Below, one piece after another: positions 33,026 through 44,879 of a stretch of 64,000 nt of DNA. This DNA is from Paramyrothecium sp. XJ0827 (taxonomy: Eukaryota > Ascomycota > Sordariomycetes > Hypocreales > Stachybotryaceae). Every line of letters starts with the position of its first letter. Position 1 is the stretch's first letter. The translations under genes were made by a program, and so were the position numbers. The stretch spans positions 3,782,001 to 3,846,000 of the forward strand of contig JAJFPB010000002.1 of NCBI GenBank assembly GCA_020881915.1, written 5' to 3'. The notes below the pieces were generated by a model. It was not told the origin of the DNA. It worked only from the letters and a program-made list of their open reading frames with translations, and did no database searches.

Positions 33026-34671
33026 CTACACGGTGTTGATTCCTTCGCGAGTGTTGGGAGGGTCGGTGGGTGCACCATCCACGGCTTCAGCACCATCCAC
33101 GGCTTCAGCACCATCCACGGCTTCAGCACCATCCACGGCTTCAGCACCATCCACGGCTTCAGCACCATCCACGGCTTCAGCACCATCCACGGCTTCAGCA
33201 CCATCCACGGCTTCAGCACCATCCACGGCTTCAGCACCATCCACGGCTTCAGCACCATCCACGGCTTCAGCACCATCCACGGCTTCAGCACCATCCACGG
33301 CTTTCTCAGCTCCAGGGCTCTCATCCGGCCACCGGCGAAAGACGGCGATAAAACCTCCCCCGCTAACGCGGTCACCCACCTTTGGCCGCATGACCTGTAC
33401 CAATCTACCACCCTCCTCGGCCCTGGGCGTTACCATCTTGACGTCCCACTCCCTACCGCCGCTGGCATTGTGCAGGCCGCCGTCAGTCCTGGTCGAGACA
33501 GGCAGCTCGACGACCTTTTCCAGACGCACGGGTTGGTTCGTCTCTACCGCCCAGGCCTGGAAGCTGGCAATCTGGCTGATGGAGGGCTTGAACAGCACGA
33601 GCAGCGCGTTGTTTCGCATGGCGCGGACGACACTGCCGGCGTGATCCTCGGACTGTGGGAGGTCGAGGATCGCCCGAGAGAGAAAGGGTTGGCCGCCAGT
33701 GCGCTCGAGGCGGGCCGTGATGAAATCGTTGATGGCGCCGGTGTGAAAGTCAATGTTGGGCAGGTACAGCGCCCGGTTAAAGTCACGCACGAGCTTGAAG
33801 GCCGCGCCTGTGTGCTTTTGCCTGTTGTCGAGAGTGTGTAGAATGGCGCGGCGAGATGCTCGATACGCGGCCCACTCGGGGCGTGCATCTGGGTGCATAT
33901 GCACTCGAACGGCGGTCGCCGCCAGTGCGTTTTCCGTCTCTTCGTGGCTCGAGCCGTCAGTGTCGCTTACGGAGCCAGCTTCGGAGTCGGCTTCGCCAGA
34001 GCTACCGGCGTCATCTGCGACAGAGCTCTCGGAGCCCGAGCGGAGGGCAGCGCTTGCGAGGTTGCGCCGAAGCTGTGGTGAAACGGGCGGGTTCGCGGCG
34101 TGCAGAGCGCGAGCGACGTGCATGGTCAAGCTGCCCATGCCGGTGCCGGCTTCGAAGACCTCGAAAGGCGGCGCATCGGGAGCCTCCTCCTCTTCACCCG
34201 GCCGAGGAAGGTTCAGGTCGAGCAGGGCGACGATTGTATTCGCATCGTGGGGATAGATCTATTGCAGCGCATCAGCATGCACCTCGTCAAGGCCTTGCTC
34301 GTGCATACCGGCGTCGCGTGGCGCTCGCTGTTCACAATGTAGCTGCCCGTGGTGGCCTCGTGCAGGACGACCCGGTTCCCCTTGCTGTCGACAATGGTAT
34401 CGAGGATGCTGCGCCCAATGAGCTCCGAGGCCGGGATCGAAGCCCCGAACGAGAGCTTCACGCGCGCGCCCGGCTGAAGAGGCTTGGTGAGGTGCCAGTG
34501 AGGAAACTTGTGGCCGCTCTGGCGGAGGTAGACGACGTCGAGCTCTGCGTCGTCAGTAGGCGATCGGGAACGGTGGCGTGAACTTCAGTCACCTTTGACA
34601 GTGCGGTCGGAGGAGAAGGTCCTCCTGAAGAGGCATCTCGCTCGGAGAGCAACCCGGCCTATTGAAGTCAT
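33026..34671 (-). CDS. Trm61-like tRNA (m1A58) methyltransferase, probably mitochondrial
   Basis: Three exons (34671-34593, 34544-34309, 34258-33026; introns 34545-34592 and 34259-34308) give 515 residues. The first 26 residues, MTSIGRVALRARCLFRRTFS..., are Arg-rich, amphipathic and free of acid, a typical mitochondrial targeting sequence. A Trm61-type N-terminal barrel segment follows (VVLHEATTGSYIV...HATPIYPHDANTIVALLDL), then SAM motif I, FEAGTGMGSLTMHVARAL near residues 128-145. A Ser/Glu-rich insert occupies about 165-200, and the fold resumes at ALYLPNIDFHTG. Trm61 catalyses m1A58 formation in the tRNA T-loop; the family also has single-subunit mitochondrial members. The tail is a run of thirteen AVDGA(E) hexapeptides encoded by an 18-bp minisatellite, probably dispensable for the fold. 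Substrate and organelle are inferred. Confidence 0.8.
33073..33303 (-). repeat. 18-bp coding minisatellite, 12 perfect copies plus one partial
   Basis: The unit CACCATCCACGGCTTCAG is repeated without change 12 times from 33073 to 33288, with a thirteenth diverging copy to about 33303. On the coding strand it encodes (AVDGAE)n. Because the unit is a multiple of three with no stop in most frames, it also opens long spurious frames on the other strand. Confidence 0.95.
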
Positions 34672-35444
34672 CTTTGTGCCAATTCGTCGTTTCCTGCAGC
34701 TCAGAAGCTGAAAGCGAGGCGCGTCGGGTATTAACCGGGTATGCGGCTGCAGGGGCCAAGCACCTCAACCCATTTCGCCAGCTAACAGGGCTAAATCGAC
34801 GAGGAATCTAGATGGAACAAGCTGTCTTGGATGATTACTAGGTATTGATGGCAATGTCAGCCGGCTCCTATTGTGCCGAGGCGGTTTAAGTGACGCCTTC
34901 CGGTTGACAAGTTGAGGAAAGAACAGCCACGGGTGGAGGAACAGAGGAAGGAACCCACGACCTCGGATTCCGTTATCTTTTCATGGTATCTCGATATAAT
35001 GTATATTATATACTCCTGAACGTGTACGAGAGCTTCATCTCGTCATATCCTGACCATCACTCGTCGTCACTCATCCCGTCCTCTACACTCCGAGCCCCCT
35101 AATGTTACAGTAATGCTTCCAAACACCCGTTGGACCGTCCAACTGGCCGGTCCCAGAGCTCCCAACGCCGGCGGCGCGCATCGAGCGCACGAAGCGTTCC
35201 TCCGCCTCTCAAAAGCAGAACACTGCATGTCCAAAACGCCAGGCTATCCGTGGATGTAAAAAGACGAACCAAAATGCCCGCGCCCACACGTCTTTGTCCT
35301 TGATGGTAGTATGTATGTTCCCGATTCCTGTGTAATTTTGTTTCCTTCTCAGGCGCCTTCGCCATGGTTGGGTATAATGCTGATCGACATCTCGCCTCAG
35401 TTCAGCGCGCAGACAAAGGAGATGATCCATTACGTCCTCACGCA
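34672..35444. other. Intergenic between two minus-strand genes
   Basis: Upstream region of the Trm61-like gene and 3' region of the first Clr5 gene. A TATATTATATA stretch lies near 35000. No gene is seen. Confidence 0.5.
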
Positions 35445-38019
35445 TTAGATGAAACCCCACTTCATTCCCATCTGGCCCATGGCCGCCGCCCACGAGTCCT
35501 GCGGCTCCAGGGCGTGCTCGACAGTGTGCGGATCCTCCTCGAAATATACGTTGACTCGGACGCCCAGGTGCTCCTCCATCACGGCGATCCCCGAGTCGTA
35601 CCGACGGCGGCACCGCTTCGTCCACGGGTCGACCTTGACCGGGCTGTGGTAGCAGACGACGTTGGGTCGGGAGTCCCGCACCGGGAATATCAATCCGAGC
35701 CCCTTGAGTGTTTCGTAGAGGTCGACCGCCGCCTCCTTCGTCGCCCCCGAGTGCGGGTTTGCCGCGTACAGCATCTGCACGATTGCGTACCTGAGGGTCA
35801 AGACCTCCACCGTGCCGTTGCCGTTGCGCTGCTCCAGCTGCCTCTGGAGCACCCGCAGCTCCACAACCAGCTTCTCCAGGCGATCGGGGTTGACGTGGTT
35901 GTAGAACAGCGCGAGGTCGATCCAGGTACGAGCAACGTACGGGTGGCGGCGGCCGTAGATTGCCTCGAGCTCTTCCGCGATGGTCGGTATGCTGGCCCAG
36001 AGAAGGTCCGACAACGTCGTCGAGCCGTGCTTCTGCTGTACCTCGTACAAGCAGGTAAATATTTGCCGCAGCGGGTGCGACCGTTCAAAGTTGGTCGACG
36101 AGTACGCCGCCAGGTACTTGCACAGAGCCGTCATCATGCCTGGGTCCCGGTGGACCATGCCAAGCAACAGCTCCTTGATGCCCTGGGGCGAGAGCTTCTT
36201 GAGATCCATTTCCAGTTGCTTAAATGCCCGCATCAGGCATTGACCACCCTGGTCCGCATCCTGCGCCTCAAAGTAAAAGTTGGCCTCCAGCAGGAGGTCG
36301 CTCGAACCGGCTCCCCACACCATGATCGACGGCCAGCCGATGTGGGTATCCGTCTCGACCTCGAACTGCCGGCAGTGCAAAAACGCCTTTCGCATATTTC
36401 CCACCACCAACTCCTGCGCGCGGAGCAGATCGGGCGATCTCAAGTAGTCCGGCGCCGGCGGGGGCGTGGGCGTTCGGCACCGCACGTGTGCCGGTAGGTC
36501 GGCAGGCGTTTCAAAATCGACAAGATCGTACTCTGTCACACCTTTTCTTTTTAGATATGTCCCCAGGTTCACAACCCTGCCGTTGCGAACAAACTCCGAC
36601 ACCTTGCCCTCGGCGTCACGCTGGAACTTCATCGACAGCAGTCGCTTGACTTCGTCTTCCGTGTTGTTCTTGACGAAACCCCACTGGGAAAACCTCGTTT
36701 TGTACATTTTCGGCCTGGTATGTTAGCGACGAGCGCGGCGCGAGGCGGCTGACTTACGTAGCCTGGAACCCGTATTTGTCCGCCATGATGGACATGACTT
36801 CTTTCAAGGGCTTCCTGTCTTCCAGGTACAAACCGCGAATGGTCGTTTTGAACTGCTCCCAGGCTTCCGCGGGAACCTGTTCCCGTGAGGGTCTGGCAGA
36901 CGACGCCGTTGGGGTCTGCATCGTTAGCAGTGTTCAGGAGGCGCCCAGCTGTAGGGGTCTTACAGATGCTGCAGCAGACGGAATGTCTGTTGGCGTTGGG
37001 GTTGGTGGTTCCTCTTGTTTCACAGGAGCGTCAAACGCAGGCGCCGGTGGCACTACGCGTGGTCTTGCTGGCTTCGCAACAGCCTTTGCTTTTCCCTTGG
37101 CGCCGGGGTTGAACTCGAGGATGAATTGGCTCCCGGCGTTCATGACGGGTTTTGGGGTTGTGGGTACGGGCGGTTTATAAAATGTACCAGACGTCGAGCC
37201 GAATGTTTGCGTGGGTTTGGGCGTCGGTACCGGAGGACGCCAGATGGCAAAACCCGGTGTCCCGGGCGCGGGCGCACTCTGGCTGGGGGCCATCCGGTTG
37301 TGGTTCATCTGGGTTTGCGTGTTCATCTGGTTCATCTGGGTTTGCGTGTTTATCTGGTTCTGGATCTGGGTTTGCGTGTTCATCTGATTCTGGATTTGGG
37401 TTTGCGTGTTCATCTGATTCTGGCTCATCTGGGTTTGCGTGTTCATACGGTTACTGGACATGAAATCATCCAAACTACCAAATTGCCCCGACGAGGCACC
37501 GGCCGGGCTGGAGACCCGGGACCCGTCATGAAAGCTACCAAAAGACATGGCCGGAGGACTGACCGCAAGAGGGCTCGTCAGACGGGACTGGGTGTCCCAG
37601 GACCCAAAGTTGGTGTCGGCAGGGCTGCCGATGGGACTCGAAACGCGGGGGTCGACGAAGCCGTAATGTATCGGATTCGCATTCACGGCAGCGGCGGCGG
37701 GTATCGGCCGCGGAGGCAGAGGCGGCGCAGGTGCGAAGCCTTTGTTCTCAAAGTGTGCGACCAAACGTCCAACCCCCCCTCCTTGCACCGAGTCCATGGG
37801 GTCCATCTCGACGTGGGTTGGTGATGCGACGTCTCCGTGTTGATTGTACTGCGCATGCATGTCCGTGGCGGTCCAGTCCATGCTGTTGCTGGACCGGCTG
37901 AAGGATCGACCATGATGCGAGGGCTGGCCGGTCGCCGAATTGCCCCACGGATTAACGAAAGCGAAAGGGTCGTCGGCATACTGGGGAGCGCGAGACTTGT
38001 CCCCGGGTTGATTGAACAT
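35445..38019 (-). CDS. Clr5-domain protein with long disordered N-terminus
   Basis: Three exons (38019-36964, 36915-36758, 36714-35445; introns 36916-36963 and 36715-36757) give 827 residues. Residues 1-365 are disordered, rich in Pro, Ser, Gln and Asn, with five NTQTQ repeats near 190-240. Residues about 367-422 form a Clr5 domain: EAWEQFKTTIRGLYLEDRKP, VMSIMADKYGFQAT, MYKTRFSQWGFVKNN, with conserved Trp, Tyr and terminal Lys-Asn. The remainder is helical, with a TPR-like region around 560-760 (EAIYGRRHPYVARTWIDLA). Clr5 was named from a fission-yeast silencing factor, but the domain is abundant in filamentous fungi, often in front of ankyrin or TPR repeats, and its molecular role is poorly known. 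The second intron falls inside the domain, after the GF.A(C) codon. The exon join recreates the full domain. Confidence 0.85.
37304..37449 (-). repeat. NTQTQ repeats in the first Clr5 gene
   Basis: Five copies of TGGGTTTGCGTGTT separated by 10-22 bp encode QxNTQTQ units. The spacing is irregular, with two short unit types. Confidence 0.8.
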
Positions 38020-41000
38020 GACGCCCGCCGAGCGAAAGAGAAGGGCCGGTCCGCTGGCTGGTCAGTCAGTGTCAGACTCGGGCGAGTCGAAAGCCTCGGC
38101 TAGGTCCCTGAAGTCACCGGTGCGGGAATTCATTCCTCGGATCGAGTTGAGGTGAGCGAGGCTCAGAGGCAAATCGAAAGCGAGCGGGCGGTCGAGCGGG
38201 CAAAGTTGCCCATGATCGCCGTTGTATAAGGAAGAGGAGGAAGCTGCAGGCACGGCGTCAAGAAGGGGAAGCGTATCCAGCGTTAACGCGAACAGGGACA
38301 AGTACGATATCGTTATCATTCCCCAGAATTGGGCGATATGCGCAGCGCCTTGATAGGACGACCCCGTCTGCGATTTGACAGAGCCCGCCAAGACACGCGA
38401 GTGAGAGCGGTCCAGCAAAAGTTCCTTCGCCTAAGTTTCCCAGTCGGGCTAGGGCCGGTTGGTGTCTCGAACCTCACTCTCGTGGGGTCTCGCTGGGAAG
38501 AGATAAAAAGAGTTATTTAGGGGAACAATCGCCCGCCGTGGGCCAGGAAAGACTGGGGAGGGTGGGCGGTGGGTTCAGCAAGAAATGAGCACGAGAGCGA
38601 GAGGACAGCCACAGGAAAGCGGCTGTGGTGAGCATGGGCTACGGGCGTTGGACAAGGAAATAAGGCCGAGATGCAACACTCGGTCAGCCAGGGCTGCAGA
38701 ATCTACGCTTCTTCGTTTCTTCTTTTTCTTTTCCTTCAAGCCATTTCGTCTCGGCTCCAGGGGTGGAGGCTGGTGGGTGGGGAGGGGCCTGAAGAAGAAG
38801 GTGATATAACCCGAGGCCACCGCCCGCACACGACCAGGACCACCAATCACCGCCAATCAAAACGCCATGATATCAGCCCCTACCTCTTAGTACCGGACGC
38901 AGGCACACTGCCCGGGGCTCTGATAGCATGGAATCCTGTCGCCAGCACCGGACGCCTCGGTAGTCAAGTCCTCAGGGACAGTCCGCAAGGTCTCGTAGCC
39001 GTCCTCCGTCATGGCTCTCGTCTTCCGCAGCACGACGTGCCTTGTTCGTCAGCGTTCGCCGTCACCCTTCCTCCCTGTCTGTGGCGGCGCCACCACAGCG
39101 GACGATGGCTGCCTCCCCACTCCTCGTCTGCGACCGTGGTTGGTGGCGGAAGCGTGGTCTAGCCAAATAGCGCGTCGGACCTACGGCCAAACTTTCACCG
39201 ACTGGATGGGATGAGATAGTGAGGCTGATGCGCCGAGGTCTCTTCCCGCGCGTGCCTCCGTTCAGCTTGCTGCCATTCATGTGGGCCTCTCAATTTGGCC
39301 CACGACTGCATGTTTCGAATAGCTTCCTGGCAAGCCCCATCACGGAACACGGCGGCGGTCTCCGGCTCGAGATCCATTCCGGCGGGGACATGCAATGCAT
39401 CGCCAAGTAGCGGCCAAGAACAGGGCTCGCAACCGGGTCTGCAAGGCTGCGCTGCTGATGCCCACCACAAACCAATTCTCTCGGTCCTAATCGAAAGCTT
39501 ATTGCCACAGGTACGAAGGCGGTTAAGCATACTGATGCATTGAGCTCCCTCGAGCATTGACTGACCATACGATCGGTAATTTCCACCACCTGCCAGGGGC
39601 CAGGCGCCGTCGCCAGACGATGGACGTCTTACGGAGCAGTGCGGGGAGACCCTGGCCTGCCCACGGATACCACGTCTACTCGACCCTGGCCTGCCCACTG
39701 GTCGACCTTGCCCACGCATACCCACTTCTACTCGCAGGCCTATGGGCGACTCTTCTTCCCGCCAGCAATCGAAGCGCCACGGCTGTCCAGTACGTAACGA
39801 AATCGCCCGCCGGCTCGTGCTCGCTGCTTGCCATTTCGCCATAACGGGCCCTGAATGGTGAGACATGGTTCTACACCTCGGAGTTGACGAGACAGCACGG
39901 CTATCGGCCGAGCTGAGCGGACGGATATAACCCTCATTCCTCTCCAACGTTTGCTTCCGACGTCGCCTCCTCCGACGTCTACTTCATCCGACATCTGCTC
40001 GGTTTGTATGGCGTGCGAGTTACTGACTGCAATCCATCCATCTTAGCCGGTGGCTGAGCCAAGAACGCCGCTCGACGGCTAGCTGCCGGCAATTATTTGC
40101 CTTTTACCGGCGCGGCAGATTTGCAGCGGCTCGAGTGGCAGACAACCGTGAAAAGGTCTGCACCAGAAAATCTTTGATGCCGGCAGCGGAACACATGAGC
40201 ATCGGACTGGTTACGACGCAAAGGCGAAGCATACAGACGAGGCATACAGACGAAGCAATTGACCACACTTCTTACACTGTCTTGCAAGCCTTGGCCTGCT
40301 GACGTTGTCACGATGCTTACTCGTCTCATGTCGGCGCAACGCCAGCCAACGAAACGGAGCACTCGTCGTTTCCGAGACACCGTGTTTCTCCGGGCGGTCT
40401 TGACACTGATATGTCCGTAGAGCCCGGCCTGCCCGCTCCCGGATGATGTCAGCCGCGCACATTCTGGCCCTGTTGGGAAGAATATTCGCATCCGTCGCAC
40501 AATCGTCTGCTGTGCGACCACGGCTTACGGCCTGAAGAGGCTCAGAATTTGGATTTTGTAGGTGGCAGGCGAATGATGTTCCCTAGCACCCGCCTCGTCG
40601 ACATGGGTGTCCCAGACTTGATTTGCAGGTTCTCTTGCCGCTGCCATCTGCTTGAGGATAATACGGTGTCCAACTGCTGGGTAAGGTTCACGTAGACATG
40701 CCATTGGCAACTACAGATTGCAGAGAAGGTTTGCTCCTCAACTTGCCTCGGTTCAATACGGTGATCGTACATAGGCTCGGCGTTGGTGGCAAACAACGAG
40801 CATGTCTGCAGGTCGTGCTCAGATAACGCCAGCACCACGCTCCGACTTGACGGTAGCAAACCGTGCGGCGCCTGTAAACCTTAGTCAATGAGCGGTCTTT
40901 TACTTGGTAACGGGAACAAAGACAGAGTTGCAAGACATGCGTCTTCAATCATCGTGATTTGACAGCTTTTGCCGACCGCTTGCATGGACCTCTGGCGCAA

Positions 41001-41062
41001 ACAAAAGTCCAAATCGTCACACCAGACAACAAAAAAGAAACTGCGTTACGCAGCTGGCGGAT
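38020..41062. other. 3-kb region without a recognised gene
   Basis: The first part is the promoter and leader of the Clr5 gene. Near 38700-38740 there is a C/T tract (CTTCTTTTTCTTTTCCTT). A 250-codon minus-strand frame at 39195-39947 has no protein-like features. Apart from a possible non-coding RNA, I see nothing. Confidence 0.45.
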
Positions 41063-41134
41063 CTCTCCCGCCGGGAATTGAACCCGGGTCTCAAGCGTGA
41101 CAAGCTTGCATACTGACCACTATACTACGGAAGA
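41063..41134 (-). tRNA. trnD(GUC): tRNA-Asp (anticodon GTC)
   Basis: A 72-nt cloverleaf on the minus strand. The acceptor TCTTCCG pairs with CGGGAGA (one G-U). The anticodon stem CAAGC/GCTTG encloses loop TTGTCAC with anticodon GTC. The T-stem CCGGG/CCCGG encloses TTCAATT. The D-arm GTATAGTGGTCAGTATG has the usual AGTGGTCAG core. There is no intron in the anticodon loop and no encoded CCA. The plus-strand sequence CCGGGAATTGAACCCGGG gives it away. Confidence 0.93.
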
Positions 41135-41958
41135 TGTGCAGGCGTTTTGGCGCCTGTCGTAGGTGGATCAGATCCTGAGTGATTGTGGTGGAGGCGGACA
41201 ATAGATGACCTATAAGGTTTGGCACAGGGGCTACCAAGAAACCGCGCCGTTGACCCTTGGACGACATTTCGACGACCATCTGACAGCGATGCTCTACTCC
41301 TGACGACGGCTCGCAGCGGCCGCCATTATCCCTGATTGTCCTGTCGTGAATTTACAAGATCAAGACTCCCGTGTATGATTTCATCCTCCAGCGGCAAACA
41401 TTTCTCGTGTGATCTGTTGGAGCGCTGGCCTTCTTGACGCCCTGTCGTCGATCAGCACAATGAACAGCGTTGGCCAGCGTTTGCAGTTTGAGTGCTTCCA
41501 AATGTTCTCAGGCTGGCGGCTGGGGACATCACAACAACCTCCCTTGACTGAGATGAACAAACTCGTGAGCTTTTTGGCTGTGTGAAGTGGAATACATGCC
41601 ATTCCAGTCTTGACCACGTGTTGTAGTGTCTGCTCCCCTTTCTTTCCAACGATACAGAGTCTGATATGGCACGTCCAAGCGCTCGCAGATGGTAAAGAGA
41701 TCTCGTCTGAATCTGCTCCTATCAAACTTTTTGTCACGCGGTGCTCGGCTGTCAAGTGCTGCCATGTACCGCCACCCGCCAGCTGGCTGGCGCTCATCGA
41801 GCCATCACCTCATGCTCAGCGCTTCTTCACTTGGCCGTTTGCACAAGCCAGGTGGTTCGGAGGGAAACTTGAACCAAACATCGTGAACCTTACAACACAC
41901 TGCTCGCAACACGCACGCACGCACATTCACACACAATTTCTTCACCCTACGAATCAAG
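41135..41958. other. Spacer and promoter of the first unknown paralogue
   Basis: No gene is visible. Around 41780-41820 lies a string (AGCTGGC...GAGCCATCACCTCATGCT) that recurs upstream of the paralogue at 44880, indicating that the duplication included regulatory sequence. Confidence 0.6.
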
Positions 41959-42592
41959 ATGGAGAACAACAACAACTCGGGCTCGAACCAGAGCAACAAT
42001 GCTGGCACTGGCTCTGCACCTGGTAACAACCAGGGCCAACGTATCACCCGTCAGGCCGCGGCGAAAGCCCAGCAGCAGCCTACTCCAGCAATGGACCAAG
42101 GCGAGGCTCGCCCAGAGGACCAAGTAGCTGGGCTCCTGAGGGATGGCAAAGACAGCATTGCCGGACAGGCGAAGGCCGAGTAAGTTAGCAGTTGTGTACT
42201 ATCGATCTCGGCTAACATAATCGTGGGACAGATGCACTGGATCTGACTCGCAGACCAGAACGTACGAAGAGGAGGGAGACCACATTCCCAGTTTCAAGGC
42301 TTTTTCTACTGCAGGAGGCTCCAGTGGATTCGCTTTCAAAATAGAGAACACGAAGGAGGGTTGGGCTGAGCTCGCCAGCCGCGCCATCACCTCAATCAAG
42401 TCTGAGGAAGTACGCATCATCATCCCTGGGAAAGATCATGAGCGCTTCAAAATGGAATTAGGCAATGATGATAACGTACCACACAAGGACGTATCAGTCA
42501 TCGGCTCGGCGCGTCACCATGTGGCCGAGCCTAACGTTATCACGCTTCGGGCCAACGATGCAGACGTCCCCATGGGCTCGGGCGATGAATAG
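41959..42592 (+). CDS. Unknown fungal protein, paralogue A of a local pair
   Basis: Two exons (41959-42179, 42232-42592; intron 42180-42231, GTAAGT...CTAAC...GACAG, 52 nt) give 193 residues. The N-terminal 45 residues are Asn/Gln/Gly-rich and disordered, with RITRQAAAKAQQQ. Exon 2 carries TGS..QTR.Y..E, GFAFKIENTKEGWAELASRA and KDVSVIG, all shared with the larger gene at 44880-45962. I do not recognise the family. The shared block of about 65 residues, with alternating hydrophobic pattern and conserved Trp, looks like a small folded domain. The tail ends GSGDE. Neighbouring sequence is repetitive and decayed, so this lies in an accessory segment. The presence of a good branch site and intact frame suggests it is a working gene. 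Confidence 0.65.
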
Positions 42593-43989
42593 GTCACGAT
42601 GTCGACCTTTCATCGGATCGATCGTCGGGAGCGGCTGGATATGCCCATTGTGGACCGGGAATAGCCATGGATATGGTTGCTGTGATAGCAGGCATGCTGG
42701 TAGAAGAGCGGACGCAGTTGCTCACGGTATCGAGGCGACTTGCAGCCCCGTCCCATCAGAACAATAACAAATAGTCAAGTCTATGGAGAGGTTTACATCA
42801 TGTACTTGTATGGTTCCATACACTTTGCCCTGTCCCATCCAGTACTACCTTGTGTCGATTTTACCCCGCTGGCAAAACTTGTTGTTGCGGGCGAAATAGC
42901 CTGTGCCACGGCCGAACTCTTTGAGCTTAATCGTTCGTGTTAACTTGAAGACACGCTCTTTCGATTCCGCAAACCCTGTGGTCAGGTGGTTTCATAGCAG
43001 TACTTGGGCGCCAACAAACTTTTTGCTCGCAAATCACACAGGGGGCTCGTCATCTTCGAGCCCAATGGTAATATAGGAGACACCACCAGGTACCCGATGT
43101 TGGCACTGGGGCAAGCGAGACGGAGGATTTGCCCCGTGGCACTTGGTGGAGATGAATCGACTATTGGTCTGGGAGTCACTGCTGATGAGCTCCGCCTAGT
43201 GCTGCTCTGAGGGTCCACGTCCGCGGGGGTCGACTGGTCAGGCGAGCCTTCCTGGAAGAGGCCAAGGGAGGCGGAACTGCTGAGTCTGGGTCACGGCTTT
43301 CGCGAGGAAACCACCGCCGACGGGTCCCTCAAGATATATCCTACCGCCCGTCCTACTATTGAGCGATATCGAGGACGGCTAGGCCAATATCTCATTTTAT
43401 GCCCGAGGGATCATAATATCATCACGTTCGCGCTGGCCCGAAAGAAGTCGGTCCTTCCTTCTAAAACGTGAGTTCCCCTTGGCTGGTCGCTGTGCTTAGT
43501 CTGACTGGCTCTTGATCGCAGTTTCTGCCGACGGAACAATTCGAGAATGCATTTACTGCCTCCGACCACAAAAGCCATCACAACCAAGAGGTTTTGTATT
43601 GGGTTCATCCGCTCCGCGGTAGAGGTGAGTCTTACTTCCATATTCACCCAAGTCCTCCACAAGACATACCTTTGACTCAACTCTGCGCATCGGCCACTTT
43701 CGCTGTTGAGCTTCTCCCCATCCGCACCCGAATGTTTTATCGCATCCAAAGCCAGCGACGTGTTATCATCTAGCCTCGATAAATAATGCAAGATGATTCA
43801 TGTATGGGGCTTTCTTCCGAGTTGGACTTCGAATCTGACTTGGTTTACATGTAGTGATTCGGTATCGACGCAAAACCCGACACAGCCAAAGACATCGGCA
43901 TCGCTGAAAAGAACCATCGCCCGAGCAAAGCTACCTTCAGACCATTACATTCAAGGTTTCCTCGAAGTTCTGTTATTGGCAATCTTGAA
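42593..43989. other. Intergenic in the accessory segment
   Basis: About 1.4 kb. Short frames (for example 43004-43210 plus and 43411-43791 minus) lack recognised motifs. They may be relics of genes, but no homology is evident. Confidence 0.35.
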
Positions 43990-44201
43990 AAGGATATTAG
44001 CTGGAGGTCGGGCAGAGACACAACCCGCAGGCGATGGCGGCTGGGCTCGATCATCGATAGTCTACAAAGGATGTTGGCTGGAGGTTGGGCAAAGACAACC
44101 CGCAGGAGAAGCACCTAGCTCTTTCATCGATAGTCTTCAGAGGATGTTGACTGGAGGTTAGGTAGAGATACAAACCGCAGGCGATGGCGGCCAGGCAGAG
44201 C
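43990..44201 (+). repeat. Decayed tandem repeat, three copies of about 72 bp
   Basis: Three diverged copies start AGGATATTAGCTGGAGG (43992), AGGATGTTGGCTGGAGG (44068) and AGGATGTTGACTGGAGG (44140). They share AACCCGCAGG, the CGATGGCGG motif in two copies, and TCATCGATAGTCT at the ends of the first two. Differences are mostly C/T or G/A transitions. No protein is suggested. Confidence 0.75.
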
Positions 44202-44224
44202 AAGCGGGTAGTAGAAAAGCCCCG

Positions 44225-44370
44225 GACCGCGAAACCACAGATAGACTTATAGATTATAGATTAATTCCCTATTAATTATCTAGAAAAAATCTTTGAAATT
44301 TCTTTGAGAATTCTTTAAAATTCTTTTAAAATTCTATAAAAATTCTATAAGAATACTTTGAGATTAGGTT
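44225..44370. repeat. AT-rich block with short AAATTCT tandem units
   Basis: The sequence is dominated by A and T, with a phased series of ATTCTTTAAAATTCTTTTAAA-like units followed by AATTCTATAAAAATTCTATAAG. Such blocks commonly mark repeats hit by repeat-induced point mutation or old simple repeats. No gene. Confidence 0.7.
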
Positions 44371-44879
44371 AAAGGAGCAAAGGTTGATTCATCAAGGAGA
44401 CTACCTAGTCAGTTCTACGTGGGTGTATGCACGTGCTCTTGTATGCCAACGCGTTCAATAGACGAAAGAATTCGGCCCAAGGTCTGTTTGCCTCATCTCG
44501 TTGCCGTGAATTCGTGTTACGGTCTTTGAATGAAATGATACTTAGCTTGCGTGTCCCATTGTCTCTTCCAGCGCCGTATAAGCAGATTGTACTAGAGCTG
44601 TGAAGTGGGCGTGACCGTGTGCTGTTTTAACCACCGGGCAGCTGGCGGACACTCATCTGCTTGAGCCATCACCTCATGCTTCGACTTTTTCACCCGGCCT
44701 TTACTCTGATACAAGGTAGGTACCTAAGGTAAGCAGGTAGGCGGCGTTTGTCCGGGGCTCACGTGCGCGGCGCCTTGTTATGATCGGAATGACCAAGCAT
44801 CGTGAAGTTCACAACAAAAACGTACTCACTCACCCGCTCTCCCGCTACTCCCTCACCCACGAACGCACGCGCGCACACG
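44371..44879. other. Promoter region of paralogue B
   Basis: It contains AGCTGGCGGACACTCATC and GAGCCATCACCTCATGCT at about 44640-44680, also seen upstream of paralogue A, and a stretch of CACTCACCC/CACGCACGCG-like repeats just before the start. Confidence 0.6.

Noticed and set aside
33073..33303. Possible CRISPR-like array
   Set aside because: Units are contiguous with no spacers, lie in a coding exon, and the genome is eukaryotic.
32982..33841. Repetitive plus-strand frames with APSTAS or TIHGFS repeats
   Set aside because: They come from the 18-bp minisatellite being open in several frames. The minus strand gives the Trm61-like protein, with intact motifs and introns.
35364..36497. 377-codon open frame antisense to the first Clr5 gene
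   Set aside because: Product is His/Arg/Val/Leu-rich with no motif. The opposite strand has the Clr5 gene with good introns.
39195..39947. 250-codon minus-strand frame
   Set aside because: Composition rich in Arg, Trp, Gly and Cys with no motif; no splice or start evidence.
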